Of a stretch of DNA of 64,000 nt, positions 7,980 to 16,828 are shown one piece after another. A program made the translations under genes and the position numbers. Source of the stretch: P52-10 sp041397365. GTDB lineage: Bacteria > Pseudomonadota > Alphaproteobacteria > Rhizobiales > Xanthobacteraceae. The first letter of the stretch is position 1; the number at the start of each line of letters is the position of its first letter. The stretch covers positions 124,001 through 188,000 of the forward strand of contig JAWKWT010000002.1 of assembly GCA_041397365.1 (NCBI GenBank), written 5' to 3'. Below the pieces are notes generated by a model. It ran no database searches, was not told the origin of the DNA, and saw only the letters and a list, made by a program, of their open reading frames with translations.

Positions 7980-8528
7980 TTACTTCGCATATTTGAACTG
8001 CGGCATGGCCTTGAGCTGCTCCTTGGTCGCGCTCAGCTTGGCGTGATCCGGATTGACGCTCGCCTTTGCCGTTGTGGTGGTCGTGGTCGTCGCCGTCGTG
8101 CCAACCGTGCTGTTCGCGGGGCGCGTGCCATCGGCGGCCGGCGCTGCCGGCGTCGTGGTTGTGGTCGACGAGGTGCGCATCGGCTCGGTGACGAATTTGA
8201 GCTGGTCGAAGTTCACCGCGACATCGCTTTCGCCGATGCCGAGGAAACCGCCGACGCCGATCACTGCCTTGACGATCTTGCCGCTCGAATCGGTCAGAAG
8301 ATCGTTGATCGCGCCGAGACGTTCGTCAGCGTCGTTATAGACGTAGAGCCCGATGATCTTCGACGCGCGCCATTCGTTCGCGCTCTGGTTCACCACTGGC
8401 GCCGCGGTGGTTTCAGCGCGCGGCATCGACGACGATTGAGCGGGCGCCGGCGCGGGCGTCTGCGCGAAAGCGCTTGTGGACAGAAGGGCAGCGGCGGCGA
8501 CGCTCGTGACGAGATACTTCATGTTCAT
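7980..8528 (-). CDS. Exported PRC-barrel domain protein
   Basis: A 182-residue protein starting at ATG 8528 (GGAGG six bases upstream) with a signal peptide (MNMKYLVTSVAAAALLSTSA, cleavage near AFA-QT). A Pro/Ala/Ser linker and a PRC-barrel follow at about residues 55-120, containing ASKIIGLYVYNDADERLGAI, DLLTDSSGKIVKAVIGVGG and FLGIGESDVAVNFDQLKFV. A long Thr- and Ala-rich low-complexity stretch with runs of six or more Thr then precedes a C-terminal ATKEQLKAMPQFKYAK. It is likely periplasmic. The Thr run is a slippage-prone repeat in the DNA (8060-8160). Confidence 0.87.
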   Translation of the reverse strand: MNMKYLVTSVAAAALLSTSAFAQTPAPAPAQSSSMPRAETTAAPVVNQSANEWRASKIIGLYVYNDADERLGAINDLLTDSSGKIVKAVIGVGGFLGIGESDVAVNFDQLKFVTEPMRTSSTTTTTPAAPAADGTRPANSTVGTTATTTTTTTAKASVNPDHAKLSATKEQLKAMPQFKYAK

Positions 8529-8784
8529 TGCAATCCTCCGGTGAGATGTGTTGTCCCCCACCAACGCCTGATCCACATCGATGTTCCAGCGCGGATCTCA
8601 TCCGCGACAAAACTCCGCTGCGCCGGAACCGGCATTCAAATTTGCTGTGCGCCAGCCACCGTGCATTCGCTTTTCGCGCAGGCTTACGCTTGCCGTGCAT
8701 ACATCTTCGCGCTGAGATCGGTGACACTGTTCCACCGAACGCGGTAGGATTGTTCCCACTCAACAAAATTCGGAGGGACCCAGG

Positions 8785-9993
8785 ATGAAGTTCGGAATTT
8801 TTTATGAGTTGCAGCTCCCCAAGCCTTGGGGGCCGAACGACGAACTCGACCTCTATCAGAATGCGCTCGATCAGGTCGAACTCGCCGACAAATGCGGCTA
8901 CGACTATGCGTGGGAAGTCGAGCATCACTTCCTCGACGAATATTCGCACTCGCCGCAGCCGGAGGTGTTCCTCGCCGCGGCCAGCCAGCGCACCAAGAAC
9001 ATCCGGATGGGCCACGGCATCATCCAGCTCACCACCAACCATCCCGCCCGCGTCGCCGAGAAGATCGCCTGCCTCGACCTCGTGTCGAAAGGCCGCGTCG
9101 AATTCGGCATGGGCGAATCCGGCTCGGTGCAGGAGCTGGCGCCGTTCGGCGTCGACATGGCGCTGAAGCGCGAGATCTGGGAAGACGCCGTCAAATGCAT
9201 CATCCCGATGATGTCGAAGGAGGGCTGGGAGTATGACGGCCCGTACTTCAAGTTCCCGCTGCGCAACGTGACGCCGAAGCCGATCCAGCAGCCGCACCCG
9301 CCGCTGTGGGTCGCCTGCTCGCAGCTTGAAACGATCGAGATGGCTGGCCGCCGCGGCATCGGCGCGCTGGGCTTCCAGTTCCTGACCTCGGAAATGGCGC
9401 ATGCCTGGGTGCACGCCTATTACAACTCGTTCGTGAAGCGGCAGGAGAAGCTCTGCGACTACCAGACCAATCCGAACATCGCGATGGTCTCGTATTTCAT
9501 GTGCGCCGAGACCGACGAGGAAGCCCGCCGCCGCGCCGACGGCATCACCTTCTTCCAGTTCGCCCTCGCCTACTATTCCGGCTCGCGCAATCGCGAACGC
9601 GCGAAGCCCGGCACGGTGAGCATGTGGGACGAATACAACAAGTGGAAGAAGGAAAATCCTGAGGCGCACCAGAAGGCGCTGCGCGGCGGCCTGATCGGCT
9701 CGCCGGAAACGATCCGCAAAAAGCTGCATAAATTCGCGTCGTCGCGCGTCGACAGCATCATCCTGCTGAACCAGGCGGGCAAGAACAAGCACGAGCACAT
9801 CTGCGAATCGCTCGAACTGTTCGCCAAGGAGGTGATGCCGGAATTCCATGCGATGGAGCCGGAGCAACAGGCGTGGAAGCAGAAGGTGCTGAACCGCGAG
9901 ATCGAGCTGGAAGAGATCGACGTCACGACGCACATGACCCGCGCCGGCGTCGGCAAGGGCGTCACCATCGACAAGCTTGTGGCGAACGGCTGA
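8785..9993 (+). CDS. LLM-class flavin-dependent oxidoreductase (bacterial luciferase-like monooxygenase)
   Basis: A 402-residue member of the luciferase-like monooxygenase superfamily, expected to use reduced FMN and oxygen. It begins MKFGIFYELQLPKPWGPNDE after a CGGAGGGA ribosome-binding site. Family features are the N-terminal beta strand, YDYAWEVEHHFLDEYSHSP with the active-site histidines, FLAAASQRTKNIRMGHGIIQ, and VEFGMGESGSVQELAPFG. The C-terminal region (SPETIRKKLHKFASSRVDSI) matches the usual flavin-binding end. The substrate is unknown. It is monocistronic, with a strong terminator 25 bases after the stop. Confidence 0.88.
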   Translation: MKFGIFYELQLPKPWGPNDELDLYQNALDQVELADKCGYDYAWEVEHHFLDEYSHSPQPEVFLAAASQRTKNIRMGHGIIQLTTNHPARVAEKIACLDLVSKGRVEFGMGESGSVQELAPFGVDMALKREIWEDAVKCIIPMMSKEGWEYDGPYFKFPLRNVTPKPIQQPHPPLWVACSQLETIEMAGRRGIGALGFQFLTSEMAHAWVHAYYNSFVKRQEKLCDYQTNPNIAMVSYFMCAETDEEARRRADGITFFQFALAYYSGSRNRERAKPGTVSMWDEYNKWKKENPEAHQKALRGGLIGSPETIRKKLHKFASSRVDSIILLNQAGKNKHEHICESLELFAKEVMPEFHAMEPEQQAWKQKVLNREIELEEIDVTTHMTRAGVGKGVTIDKLVANG

Positions 9994-10017
9994 AGCTCGC
10001 GGCATTGACGTTACGGC

Positions 10018-10047
10018 GGCCGGGCAATGTCCCGGCCGTTTGTTTTT
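10018..10047 (+). terminator. Rho-independent terminator after the LLM monooxygenase
   Basis: GGCCGGG, the loop CAATGT and CCCGGCC make a perfect 7-bp GC stem (10018-10037), followed by GTTTGTTTTT. It is correctly placed 25 bases after the monooxygenase stop. Confidence 0.85.
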
Positions 10048-10059
10048 GAGCAGGAATGT

Positions 10060-11467
10060 CTACGCCATCCCCACCGGATCGACCGGCGACGGCGGCACGC
10101 CGCCGGCCTCGATCGCCTCGCCCGCCGCGAGCAGGATGTCCTCGCGATAGCGTGCGGCGACGAGTTGCACGCCGACCGGCGTCTGGCCGATCATGCCGGT
10201 CGACACCGTCAGGCCCGGCAATCCCATGAACGGCGTGCCGATCATCGGCATCTGCGCGCGCCACACCCGCGCCCACGACTCCGCATCGCGGATATCGAGT
10301 TGGTCCGGGAACGGCAATTCGCCCGAGACGGGCATCAGCACCGCCGGATATCGGTCGAAGAACATCTGCCATTCGCGTGCCAGCGTCGCGCGGCGGCTCA
10401 GCGTCTTCGAATAGTTGCCGAAGTCCAGCGAACGCCCAAGCTCGGCATGGCCGCGCAGGCAGGCCAGCGCGCCGGGATCGCCCTCGCGCTCAGCCGCCGC
10501 AAGCTGCGCCTCGTAATTGTCGCCGATCCAGAGATTGACCTGAAGCTGCGCCGCCTCCTTCAGCGGCGGCGTGCCCGCCACCTCCTCCACGGTCCAGCCG
10601 GCGCGCTCCAGCCGCTTGCCCGCATCGACCAGCGCCGCGCGCACCTCAGGCGCGACATCGAGCCCGTCCGGCGCGATGCTGAGCGCGACACGCTTCGCAA
10701 ACGGCGGGCCTTCGAGCGGCGCGGGCACATACCATGGATCGCGCGGGTCGGGCGCGGCCATCGCTTGCAGCGCGAGGCGCAGATCATTGATGGTGCGGGC
10801 GATCGGGCCGGACACCGCCATGATCTGCGAGCCGATGCTGCGCTCCGGTCCCGAAGCGTTGAAGTTCGGCGCGCGGCCGAGACTGAGCCGCAGTCCGTGA
10901 ATGCCGCAGGCATAGGCCGGATAGCGCACGGAACCTGCGATGTCGGTGCCGTGGCCGACATGGCCGATGCCGGCGGCGGTGGCGGCCGCCGCGCCGCCGG
11001 AGGAGCCGCCGGGCGTAATCGCATTGTTGTGCGGGTTTTTGGTCAGGCCGTACAACTGATTGTCGGTGAACCAGCGATAGGAAAACGCCGGCGTGTTGGT
11101 GCGGCCGAGAATGGCCGCGCCGCCCTTCCAGAAATTCTCGACCATCGGACTGTCGGTCTGCGCGATCAGATCGCGTTGCAGCCTCAAGCCGTTGGTGGTG
11201 GCGTAGCCCTTCTGGTCGGTCAGCACCTTGATCGTGACCGGGACGCCGGCGAGCGGACCTGCTTCCTCGCCGCGCGCGATCCTGGCGTCCACGGCATCCG
11301 CCTGCGCCAGCGCGTCCTCGGGCCGATGATCGCATCACAGCATTGATGAGGTGATTGACCTTGTCCAGCCGGTTCAGCGCCGACTGCATCGCCTCGCGGG
11401 CCGAGACTTTCCTTGCGCGCACCAGCGCGGCCACCTCGGTCGCGGACAATCTCCAGAGTTCCTGCAT
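10060..11467 (-). pseudogene. Amidase signature family enzyme, frame broken near codon 46
   Basis: Joined, the two frames give an amidase of about 468 residues. The N-terminus is MQELWRLSATEVAALVRARK..INAV (ATG at 11467); the rest runs DHRPEDALAQADAVDARIAR to VDPVGMA. The amidase Ser-Ser-Lys triad is present: VTIKV (Lys), TPGGSSGGAAAATAAG (Ser), and DIAGSVRYPA (nucleophile Ser). The break is one extra base near 11330 (GTGATGCGATC in place of an expected GTGATCGATC, minus strand). The frame is otherwise intact to the end, so a sequencing error is likely. It follows a small monooxygenase-domain gene by two bases, implying an operon. The substrate is unknown; a GatA subunit is unlikely without GatC/GatB neighbours. 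Confidence 0.8.
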
Positions 11468-11469
11468 GT

Positions 11470-11766
11470 CTATCGCTCGATCTTTTCTGTCTTGTAGATT
11501 TGCGTGCCGCTGGTCTCGACGATCAGCTCCTTCAGCGCACGAACGAAGTCGCGGGATTCCGGCACCGCGAAATGCGCCCGCAATGCCGGCTCATCGCGCC
11601 AGCGCTCGAAGAAGAACAGCCGCAACGGATTTTCGGTGTCGATGTGAACGTCGTGCGAGATGCACCCGTCTTCCGCGCGGGAACGTTCGACATGGTCGCG
11701 GCTGAGCTTCAGCACGGCGTCGAAGGTCTCCTTGCGCGCCAGAATGGCTCCGGTGACGATAATCAT
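11470..11766 (-). CDS. Antibiotic biosynthesis monooxygenase (ABM) domain protein
   Basis: A 98-residue single-domain dimeric alpha+beta barrel of the ABM/YgiN type. It reads MIIVTGAILARKETFDAVLK, then SRAEDGCISHDVHIDTENPL, LFFFERWRDEPALRAHFAVP and an amphipathic last strand. Relatives include quinol monooxygenases and dimeric enzymes acting on small phenolic or polyketide compounds without a cofactor. The stop is two bases from the amidase start, so both are probably made from one message. The specific substrate is not inferable. Confidence 0.85.
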   Translation of the reverse strand: MIIVTGAILARKETFDAVLKLSRDHVERSRAEDGCISHDVHIDTENPLRLFFFERWRDEPALRAHFAVPESRDFVRALKELIVETSGTQIYKTEKIER

Positions 11767-11973
11767 GCGGCCTCCCGGCCATCAGCTTACAAGCGGCCCA
11801 TCCGGGGGTCTACGCCTTAAGTCGCAAACGGACGGGTGGGCCAGCGCCCCCGCTTTCGCGGCTTGCGACGCCCGTCACAACCTGTGCTAAATCTTGCGGC
11901 GGGGCTGCCGGCGGGAAAAACACCGCGCGCTTCCGAACGGTTGATGTCCAACGAAAATGCTGAGGGGATGGCG

Positions 11974-13143
11974 ATGAAGCGGCGTGAGTTTCTGAAATCC
12001 ATGGGGGCCGCAACGGCGCTCGCCGGCATTCCGACCGGCTGGGCGATCGCCCAGGCCAAGCCGCTGAAGATCGGGCTGATGCTGCCTTATTCCGGCACCT
12101 TCGCCCAGCTCGGCGAGAACATCACCTCCGCCGTCGAACTGCTGATCGCGGAGAAAGGTGGCAAGCTCGGCGGCCGCGAATTGCAGATCATCAAGCTCGA
12201 CGACGAATCCAAGCCGGAGAACGCGCCTCAGAACGCCGACCGTCTGGTCAAGCGCGATCAGGTGGACGTGCTGATCGGCACCGTGCATTCCGGCGTGCAG
12301 ATGGGCATCCACAAGGTGGTCAAGGACAGCGGCACGCTGACCATCATCCCGAACGCCGGCAACGATGTCATCACCCGCGGCGAATGCGTGAAGAACGTGT
12401 TCCGAACCTCGTTCTCGAACTGGCAGAACGCTTACGGCATGGGGCTCGCGCTCGGCAAGCGCGGTGTCAAGCGCGCGGCCTGGATCACCTGGGACTATGC
12501 GGCCGGCTCGGACTCGGCGGCGGGCTTCAAGCAGGGGCTGGAGGCGAGCGGCGCGCAGCTCGTGAAGGAACTCACCCTGCCGTTCCCGCAGACCAACTTC
12601 CAGCCGCTGCTGGCGCAGGTGCCGGGACTGAATGTCGAGGCCGTGGGCGCGTTCTTCGCCGGCGGTGCGGCCGTGCAGTTCGTCAAGGAATATGCCGCCG
12701 CCAAGCTGAGCGCGCCGCTGTGCGGCTCCGGCTTCCTCACCGAAGGCACGCTCGCGGCGCAAGGCGACGCCGCCGAAGGCCTCGAGACGGCGCTGCATTA
12801 TGGCGACGGCATCGACAATCCGAAGAATCTCGCCTTCCGCAAGGCGTTCAAGGACAAGGCGGGCCGCGACGCCGACGTCTACGCGGTGCAGGGCTACGAC
12901 GCGGCGCAATTGCTCGCGGTCGGTCTTGAGGCGGTCAAGGGCGATGTCGACAACGAAGCCGCGCTCTACAAGGCGCTGCGGGGAGCGAAGCTCGACAGCC
13001 CGCGCGGGCCGATCTCGTTCTCGGCCTCGCAGAACGTCGTCCACAACATCTATCTGCGCAAGGCGACCAAGGGCGAAAACAAGGTCGTCGGCATCGCCGC
13101 TCCGAACCTCGCCGATCCCGGCACCGGCTGCAAATTGACGTAA
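11974..13143 (+). CDS. ABC transporter substrate-binding protein, branched-chain amino acid type (LivJ/K family)
   Basis: A 389-residue type 1 periplasmic binding protein. I choose the ATG at 11974 (AGGGG six bases upstream), which starts MKRREFLKSMGAATALAGIP, an RR-containing signal that may use the Tat route. Starts at 11944 or 11968 would add only a few residues. The mature protein begins KPLKIGLMLPYSGTFAQLGE and carries LLIAEKGGKLGGRELQIIKL, VDVLIGTVHSGVQMGI and VQGYDAAQLLAVGLEAVKGD, all typical of the Leu/Ile/Val and aromatic-compound binding family. It heads the five-component importer completed by livH, livM, livG and livF. Confidence 0.9.
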   Translation: MKRREFLKSMGAATALAGIPTGWAIAQAKPLKIGLMLPYSGTFAQLGENITSAVELLIAEKGGKLGGRELQIIKLDDESKPENAPQNADRLVKRDQVDVLIGTVHSGVQMGIHKVVKDSGTLTIIPNAGNDVITRGECVKNVFRTSFSNWQNAYGMGLALGKRGVKRAAWITWDYAAGSDSAAGFKQGLEASGAQLVKELTLPFPQTNFQPLLAQVPGLNVEAVGAFFAGGAAVQFVKEYAAAKLSAPLCGSGFLTEGTLAAQGDAAEGLETALHYGDGIDNPKNLAFRKAFKDKAGRDADVYAVQGYDAAQLLAVGLEAVKGDVDNEAALYKALRGAKLDSPRGPISFSASQNVVHNIYLRKATKGENKVVGIAAPNLADPGTGCKLT

Positions 13144-13227
13144 GGCGCATCGCATCTCTTCGTCATGGCCGGACTGGAGCAGGTCATGATCTGATTGAAC
13201 CGGATGCTGGCTTCTCGATCCATTTTC

Positions 13228-13317
13228 CGTCATGCCCGGCTTTATGCCGGGCATCCACGTCTTAGTGAGTTTCACCGAGTCAAGACGTGGATGGCCGGGA
13301 CAAGCCCGGCCATGACG
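13228..13317. repeat. Intergenic palindromic repeat (CATGGCCGGG family), copy 2
   Basis: A 90-base near-perfect palindrome. CGTCATGCCCGGC...GGGCATCCACGTCTT on the left pairs with AAGACGTGGATGGCCGGG...CCCGGCCATGACG on the right. Each arm is itself a small hairpin (CCCGGCTTTATGCCGGG and GGCCGGGACAAGCCCGGCC). It separates the binding-protein gene from livH. Compare 16726-16809, just after livF. Confidence 0.85.
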
Positions 13318-13371
13318 CATGGTTAGCTGCCCGGTACGCTTTTATTCAGCCTCCAAGAGGACCACCGGACG

Positions 13372-14238
13372 ATGGACGTCGCTGGATTGTTGCGCAGCTT
13401 CTGAACGGCGTGCAGTACGGGCTGCTGCTGTTCCTGATCGCCAGCGGCCTCACGCTGATTTTCGGCGTGATGGGAATCATCAATCTCGCCCACGGCTCGC
13501 TGTTCATGATCGGCGCTTACGTCGCCTTCGTGGTGACGCGGCAATGGGGCTCGCTGTGGCTGGCGCTGCCGGTGGCGATCGCCTTCGGCTATCTGCTCGG
13601 GCTCGTGCTGGAGCGCGGCCTGTTCCGCCACTTCTACAAGCGCAACCATCTCGACCAGGTGCTGCTGACCTTCGCGCTGATCCTGCTGTTCGAGGAAGCC
13701 CGTTCGTTTCTCGTCGGCAACGACTTCCATTCGGTCGCGGTGCCGGAACTGTTCAACTTCGGTGCCGATCACCGCGGGCTTCAGCTATTCCGCCTACCGC
13801 TTCGCCGTGATCGGCGCGTGCCTGTTGCTGGCGCTGGCCCTGTTCGTCTGGATCGAGCGCACGAAAATGGGCGCGATCATCCGCGCCGCCGCCGAGAAGC
13901 CGGAAATGGTCGACGTGCTCGGCATCGACGCGCGCAAGATCCACATGACCGTGTTCGCGATCGGCACGGCGCTGGCGCTGGCGGCCGGCGTGCTCGCCGC
14001 CCCGCTCTATTCGGTCTATCCGAATATGGGCGACGGTTTCCTCATCATCTCCTTCGTCGTCGTGGTGATCGGCGGGCTCGGCTCCGTCTCCGGCGCGTTC
14101 TGGGCGGCACTCATCATCGGCTGCGTCGATACGCTCGGCAAGGCGTATGCGCCGGCGGTGGCGGGACTGGCGATCTATGTGCTGATGGCGGGCGTGCTGC
14201 TGTGGCGGCCGACCGGCCTGTTCGGCCAGCGCGCATGA
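13372..14238 (+). pseudogene. livH: Branched-chain amino acid ABC transporter permease LivH, two apparent frameshifts
   Basis: The expected start MDV at 13372 runs in one frame, but the conserved continuation WIVAQLLNGVQYGLLLFLIA, with GLTLIFGVMGIINLAHGSLF, lies in another, so one base is missing near 13382. A second break near 13760 moves from VAVPELFNF to VPITAGFSYSAYRFAVIGA. The final frame ends AIYVLMAGVLLWRPTGLFGQ. Joined, this is a LivH of about 288 residues with the usual eight or so membrane helices and the EKPEMVDVLGIDARKIHMTV coupling region. The neighbouring livM, livG and livF genes are intact, which argues for sequencing error over decay. Confidence 0.8.
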
Positions 14239-14254
14239 CGGCAGGCACGCGCTG

Positions 14255-15229
14255 ATGCTCCCGCGATCCGCATTCGGCTATATCATGCTTGCGCTCGGCG
14301 CGGTGTTGCTCGCGCTGATGCCGATGCTGGTGCCGCCCTACTACGTCGAACTCGGCACCTATGCGCTCATCGCGGCGATGTTCGCGCTCAGCCTGCAATT
14401 GCTGGTCGGCTGCACCGGCCTCGTCAGCCTCGGCCATGGCGCGTTTTACGGGCTCGGCGCCTACACGGTGTATCTCATCAGCCCGGCGGATGCCGGCCGA
14501 TCGATCTTCATCACGCTGCCGGCCTCGATCTTCGTCGCGGGTGCAGTGGCGCTCGCGGTCGGTGCGCTGTCGCTGCGCACGAAAGGCTTCTTCTTTTTGA
14601 TGGTAACGCTCGCCTTCGGGCAGATGGTGTTCTTCGTCTTCCACGACACAAAAATCGGCGGCGGCACCGACGGCGCGTATCTGACGCGGCCGCTGCTGGC
14701 GCTGTTCGACTGGGAGCTGACGCTGAACCGGAGGCAGCGGCCGATCGCGATCTATTATGTCAGCCTCGCGCTGCTGGTGGCGATGTATGTCGGGCTCGCG
14801 ATGCTGCTGCGGACCTTGTTCGGCCGCGCGCTGGAAGGCATCCGCATCAACGAGCACCGCATGCAGGCGCTGGGCTTCAACGTCTATCGCTACAAGCTCG
14901 CCGCCTTCGTCATCGCCGGCATGCTGGCGGGCGTCGCGGGCCATATGTGGGCGATGCACCGCGCTTTCGTCAATCCGGAGTTGGTCGGCTGGCATCGCTC
15001 GGCGGAGGCGCTGCTGATGATCCTGCTCGGCGGCATGAACTCGCTGCACGGGCCGATCCTCGGCGCGCTGGCCTATACCGGCCTCGGCGAGTTCGCGCAG
15101 ATCGTCACCGAACGAAAGCTGCTGGTCGAGGGACTGGTGATCCTGTTCGTGGTTCTCCTGCTGCCGAACGGCCTCAGTGGCATCCGCCTGCGGCGCGCGA
15201 AGGATGTGCGCGAGGCAAGCCATGACTGA
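14255..15229 (+). CDS. livM: Branched-chain amino acid ABC transporter permease LivM
   Basis: A 324-residue membrane permease of the LivM family, partner of LivH in a high-affinity amino acid (or related organic solute) importer. Signatures are ALSLQLLVGCTGLVSLGHGA with YGLGAYTVYL, and the cytoplasmic EAA-like loop around GRALEGIRINEHRMQALGFN. The end reads LLLPNGLSGIRLRR. The start follows livH by 16 bases, and the stop overlaps the livG start by eight bases. Confidence 0.92.
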   Translation: MLPRSAFGYIMLALGAVLLALMPMLVPPYYVELGTYALIAAMFALSLQLLVGCTGLVSLGHGAFYGLGAYTVYLISPADAGRSIFITLPASIFVAGAVALAVGALSLRTKGFFFLMVTLAFGQMVFFVFHDTKIGGGTDGAYLTRPLLALFDWELTLNRRQRPIAIYYVSLALLVAMYVGLAMLLRTLFGRALEGIRINEHRMQALGFNVYRYKLAAFVIAGMLAGVAGHMWAMHRAFVNPELVGWHRSAEALLMILLGGMNSLHGPILGALAYTGLGEFAQIVTERKLLVEGLVILFVVLLLPNGLSGIRLRRAKDVREASHD

Positions 15230-15980
15230 GCGCAGCAGCACATCGCCGGTCCTCGTGACGTACAATCTGACGCGCCGCTTCGGCGGCCTTGTCGCTGTGC
15301 GCGACATCTCGATCGCGCTGCATCCGGGCGAGTTGCATGCTGTGATCGGGCCGAACGGCGCCGGCAAGACGACGCTGGTCAACATGCTGTCCGGCGAGAT
15401 CGCGCCCAGCGCCGGCCGCATCGAACTTGCCGGACAGGAGGTCGCCGGATCGCCCGCATGGCGGATGACGCGCGCCGGAATCGGCCGCTCGTTCCAGCGC
15501 ACCAACATCTTTGCCGCGCTGCCGGTGCTCGAAAACGTCCGCCTCGCCGCACAAGCATCGCCGAAGCTGCGCAGCAACCCGCTGTCACGAGCATCGCGTG
15601 CAAAAAACCTGATCGATTGCGCGCTGGCGGCGTTGGGGCGCGTCGGGCTTTCGCCGGAGCGCATTGCCGGAACGCTGTCGCATGGCGAGCAGCGCCAGCT
15701 CGAAATCGCCATGACGCTCGCGAGCGATCCGAAAGTTCTGTTGCTGGACGAACCGCTCGCCGGCATGGGTCCGGAGGAGTCCGCACGCATCACCGATCTG
15801 CTGCGCGGCCTCGCGCGCGAACACGCGATCCTGTTGATCGAGCACGACATGGATGTGGTCTTCGCCGTCGCCAACTGGATGACGGTGATGGTCGACGGCG
15901 CGATGCTCGCCGAAGGCCGGCCCGCCGACATCCGCACCAACGCCGCCGTGCAGCAAGCCTATCTCGGAGGCCATGCATGA
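15222..15980 (+). CDS. livG: Branched-chain amino acid ABC transporter ATP-binding protein LivG
   Basis: A 252-residue ABC ATPase. The Walker A motif is GPNGAGKTTL (about residue 45). The signature LSHGEQRQLEIAMTLASDP has His in place of the usual Gly of LSGGQ, a known LivG variant. Walker B is VLLLDEPLAGM, followed by ILLIEHDMDVVF. RRFGGLVAVRDISIALHPGE is the standard LivG opening. The start at 15222 overlaps livM and fits the coding frame. It drives solute import with LivF. Confidence 0.93.
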   Translation: MTERSSTSPVLVTYNLTRRFGGLVAVRDISIALHPGELHAVIGPNGAGKTTLVNMLSGEIAPSAGRIELAGQEVAGSPAWRMTRAGIGRSFQRTNIFAALPVLENVRLAAQASPKLRSNPLSRASRAKNLIDCALAALGRVGLSPERIAGTLSHGEQRQLEIAMTLASDPKVLLLDEPLAGMGPEESARITDLLRGLAREHAILLIEHDMDVVFAVANWMTVMVDGAMLAEGRPADIRTNAAVQQAYLGGHA

Positions 15981-16690
15981 CGCCGTCGCCGCCGCTGCTC
16001 CGGGCCGAGAAGCTGAACACGTTCTACGACCGCAGCCACATCCTGCGTGACGTCTCGCTCGCCATCCGGCCGGGCGAGACGATCGGGCTGATGGGCCGCA
16101 ACGGCATGGGCAAGACCACGCTGATCCGCACGCTGATGGGGCTGGTGCGCCCGCGCTCGGGGCGCATCCGTATCGACGCCGACGATATGACCCATGCGCC
16201 GACCTTCGCCATCGCGCGGCGCGGCCTTGCTTATGTGCCGGAGGGTCGCGGCATCTTCGCAAGCCTGAGCGTGTTGGAGAATCTGTCGATCGCCGAGCGC
16301 AGCCATGCCGGCAACCCGTGGACGGTCGCGCGCGTGCTGGAGCTGTTCCCGCGGCTCGCCGAGCGGCGCGGCAATCGCGGCGACCAGCTCTCCGGCGGCG
16401 AACAGCAGATGCTGGCGATCGCGCGCGCGCTGCTGACCAATCCGCGACTGATGATGCTCGACGAGGCGACCGAGGGCCTCGCGCCGATCATCCGCGACGA
16501 CATCTGGAGGACGATCCGCCTGATCCGCGAAGCCGGCGTCGCAACGCTGATCGTCGACAAGACGGTCTCGGCCGTCACCGAAATCGCCGACCGCGTGCTG
16601 GTCATCGTCAAGGGCGAGATCGTGTTCGAGGGCGATCCCACGACGCTGATGGCGCAGCCGGAGCTGATGCACCGGCATCTGGGGGTCTGA
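15977..16690 (+). CDS. livF: Branched-chain amino acid ABC transporter ATP-binding protein LivF
   Basis: A 237-residue ABC ATPase. Walker A is GRNGMGKTTL, the LivF-type AYVPEGRGIFASLSVLENLS is present, the signature is LSGGEQQMLAIARAL, and Walker B is LMMLDEATEGLAP. The segment after Walker B reads ATLIVDKTVSAVTEIADRVL where most LivF proteins have LLVEQN, marking a subfamily. ATGA overlap with livG. The gene ends the operon; a palindromic repeat follows within 40 bases. Confidence 0.93.
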   Translation: MTPSPPLLRAEKLNTFYDRSHILRDVSLAIRPGETIGLMGRNGMGKTTLIRTLMGLVRPRSGRIRIDADDMTHAPTFAIARRGLAYVPEGRGIFASLSVLENLSIAERSHAGNPWTVARVLELFPRLAERRGNRGDQLSGGEQQMLAIARALLTNPRLMMLDEATEGLAPIIRDDIWRTIRLIREAGVATLIVDKTVSAVTEIADRVLVIVKGEIVFEGDPTTLMAQPELMHRHLGV

Positions 16691-16725
16691 CGCTTTTTCC
16701 GTTTACGCTGAATTGTAATGTCCAT

Positions 16726-16809
16726 CGTCATGCCCGGCTTTGTGCCAGCATCCACGTCATTCGACGACAACCCAAGACGTGGATGGCCGGGATGAGCCCG
16801 GCCATGACG
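16726..16809. repeat. Intergenic palindromic repeat (CATGGCCGGG family), copy 3
   Basis: CGTCATGCCCGGC on the left pairs with GCCCGGCCATGACG on the right, with internal GCATCCACGTC matching GACGTGGATGGCC. It is the same element as 13228-13317. It lies between the convergent livF and DUF1932 genes, where it could serve as a two-way transcription end. Confidence 0.8.
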
Positions 16810-16828
16810 ACGTTTTGTTCACAAACTT

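Noticed and set aside
8050..8180. Candidate direct-repeat array in the Thr-rich coding stretch
   Set aside because: It is codon-level low complexity (runs of Thr codons) inside a PRC-barrel gene, with no regular spacers, so not a CRISPR or intergenic repeat.
13287..14255. LivH start inside the palindromic repeat
   Set aside because: It would place repeat-derived residues in front of LivH. The conserved MDV start at 13372 plus one missing base explains the gene better.
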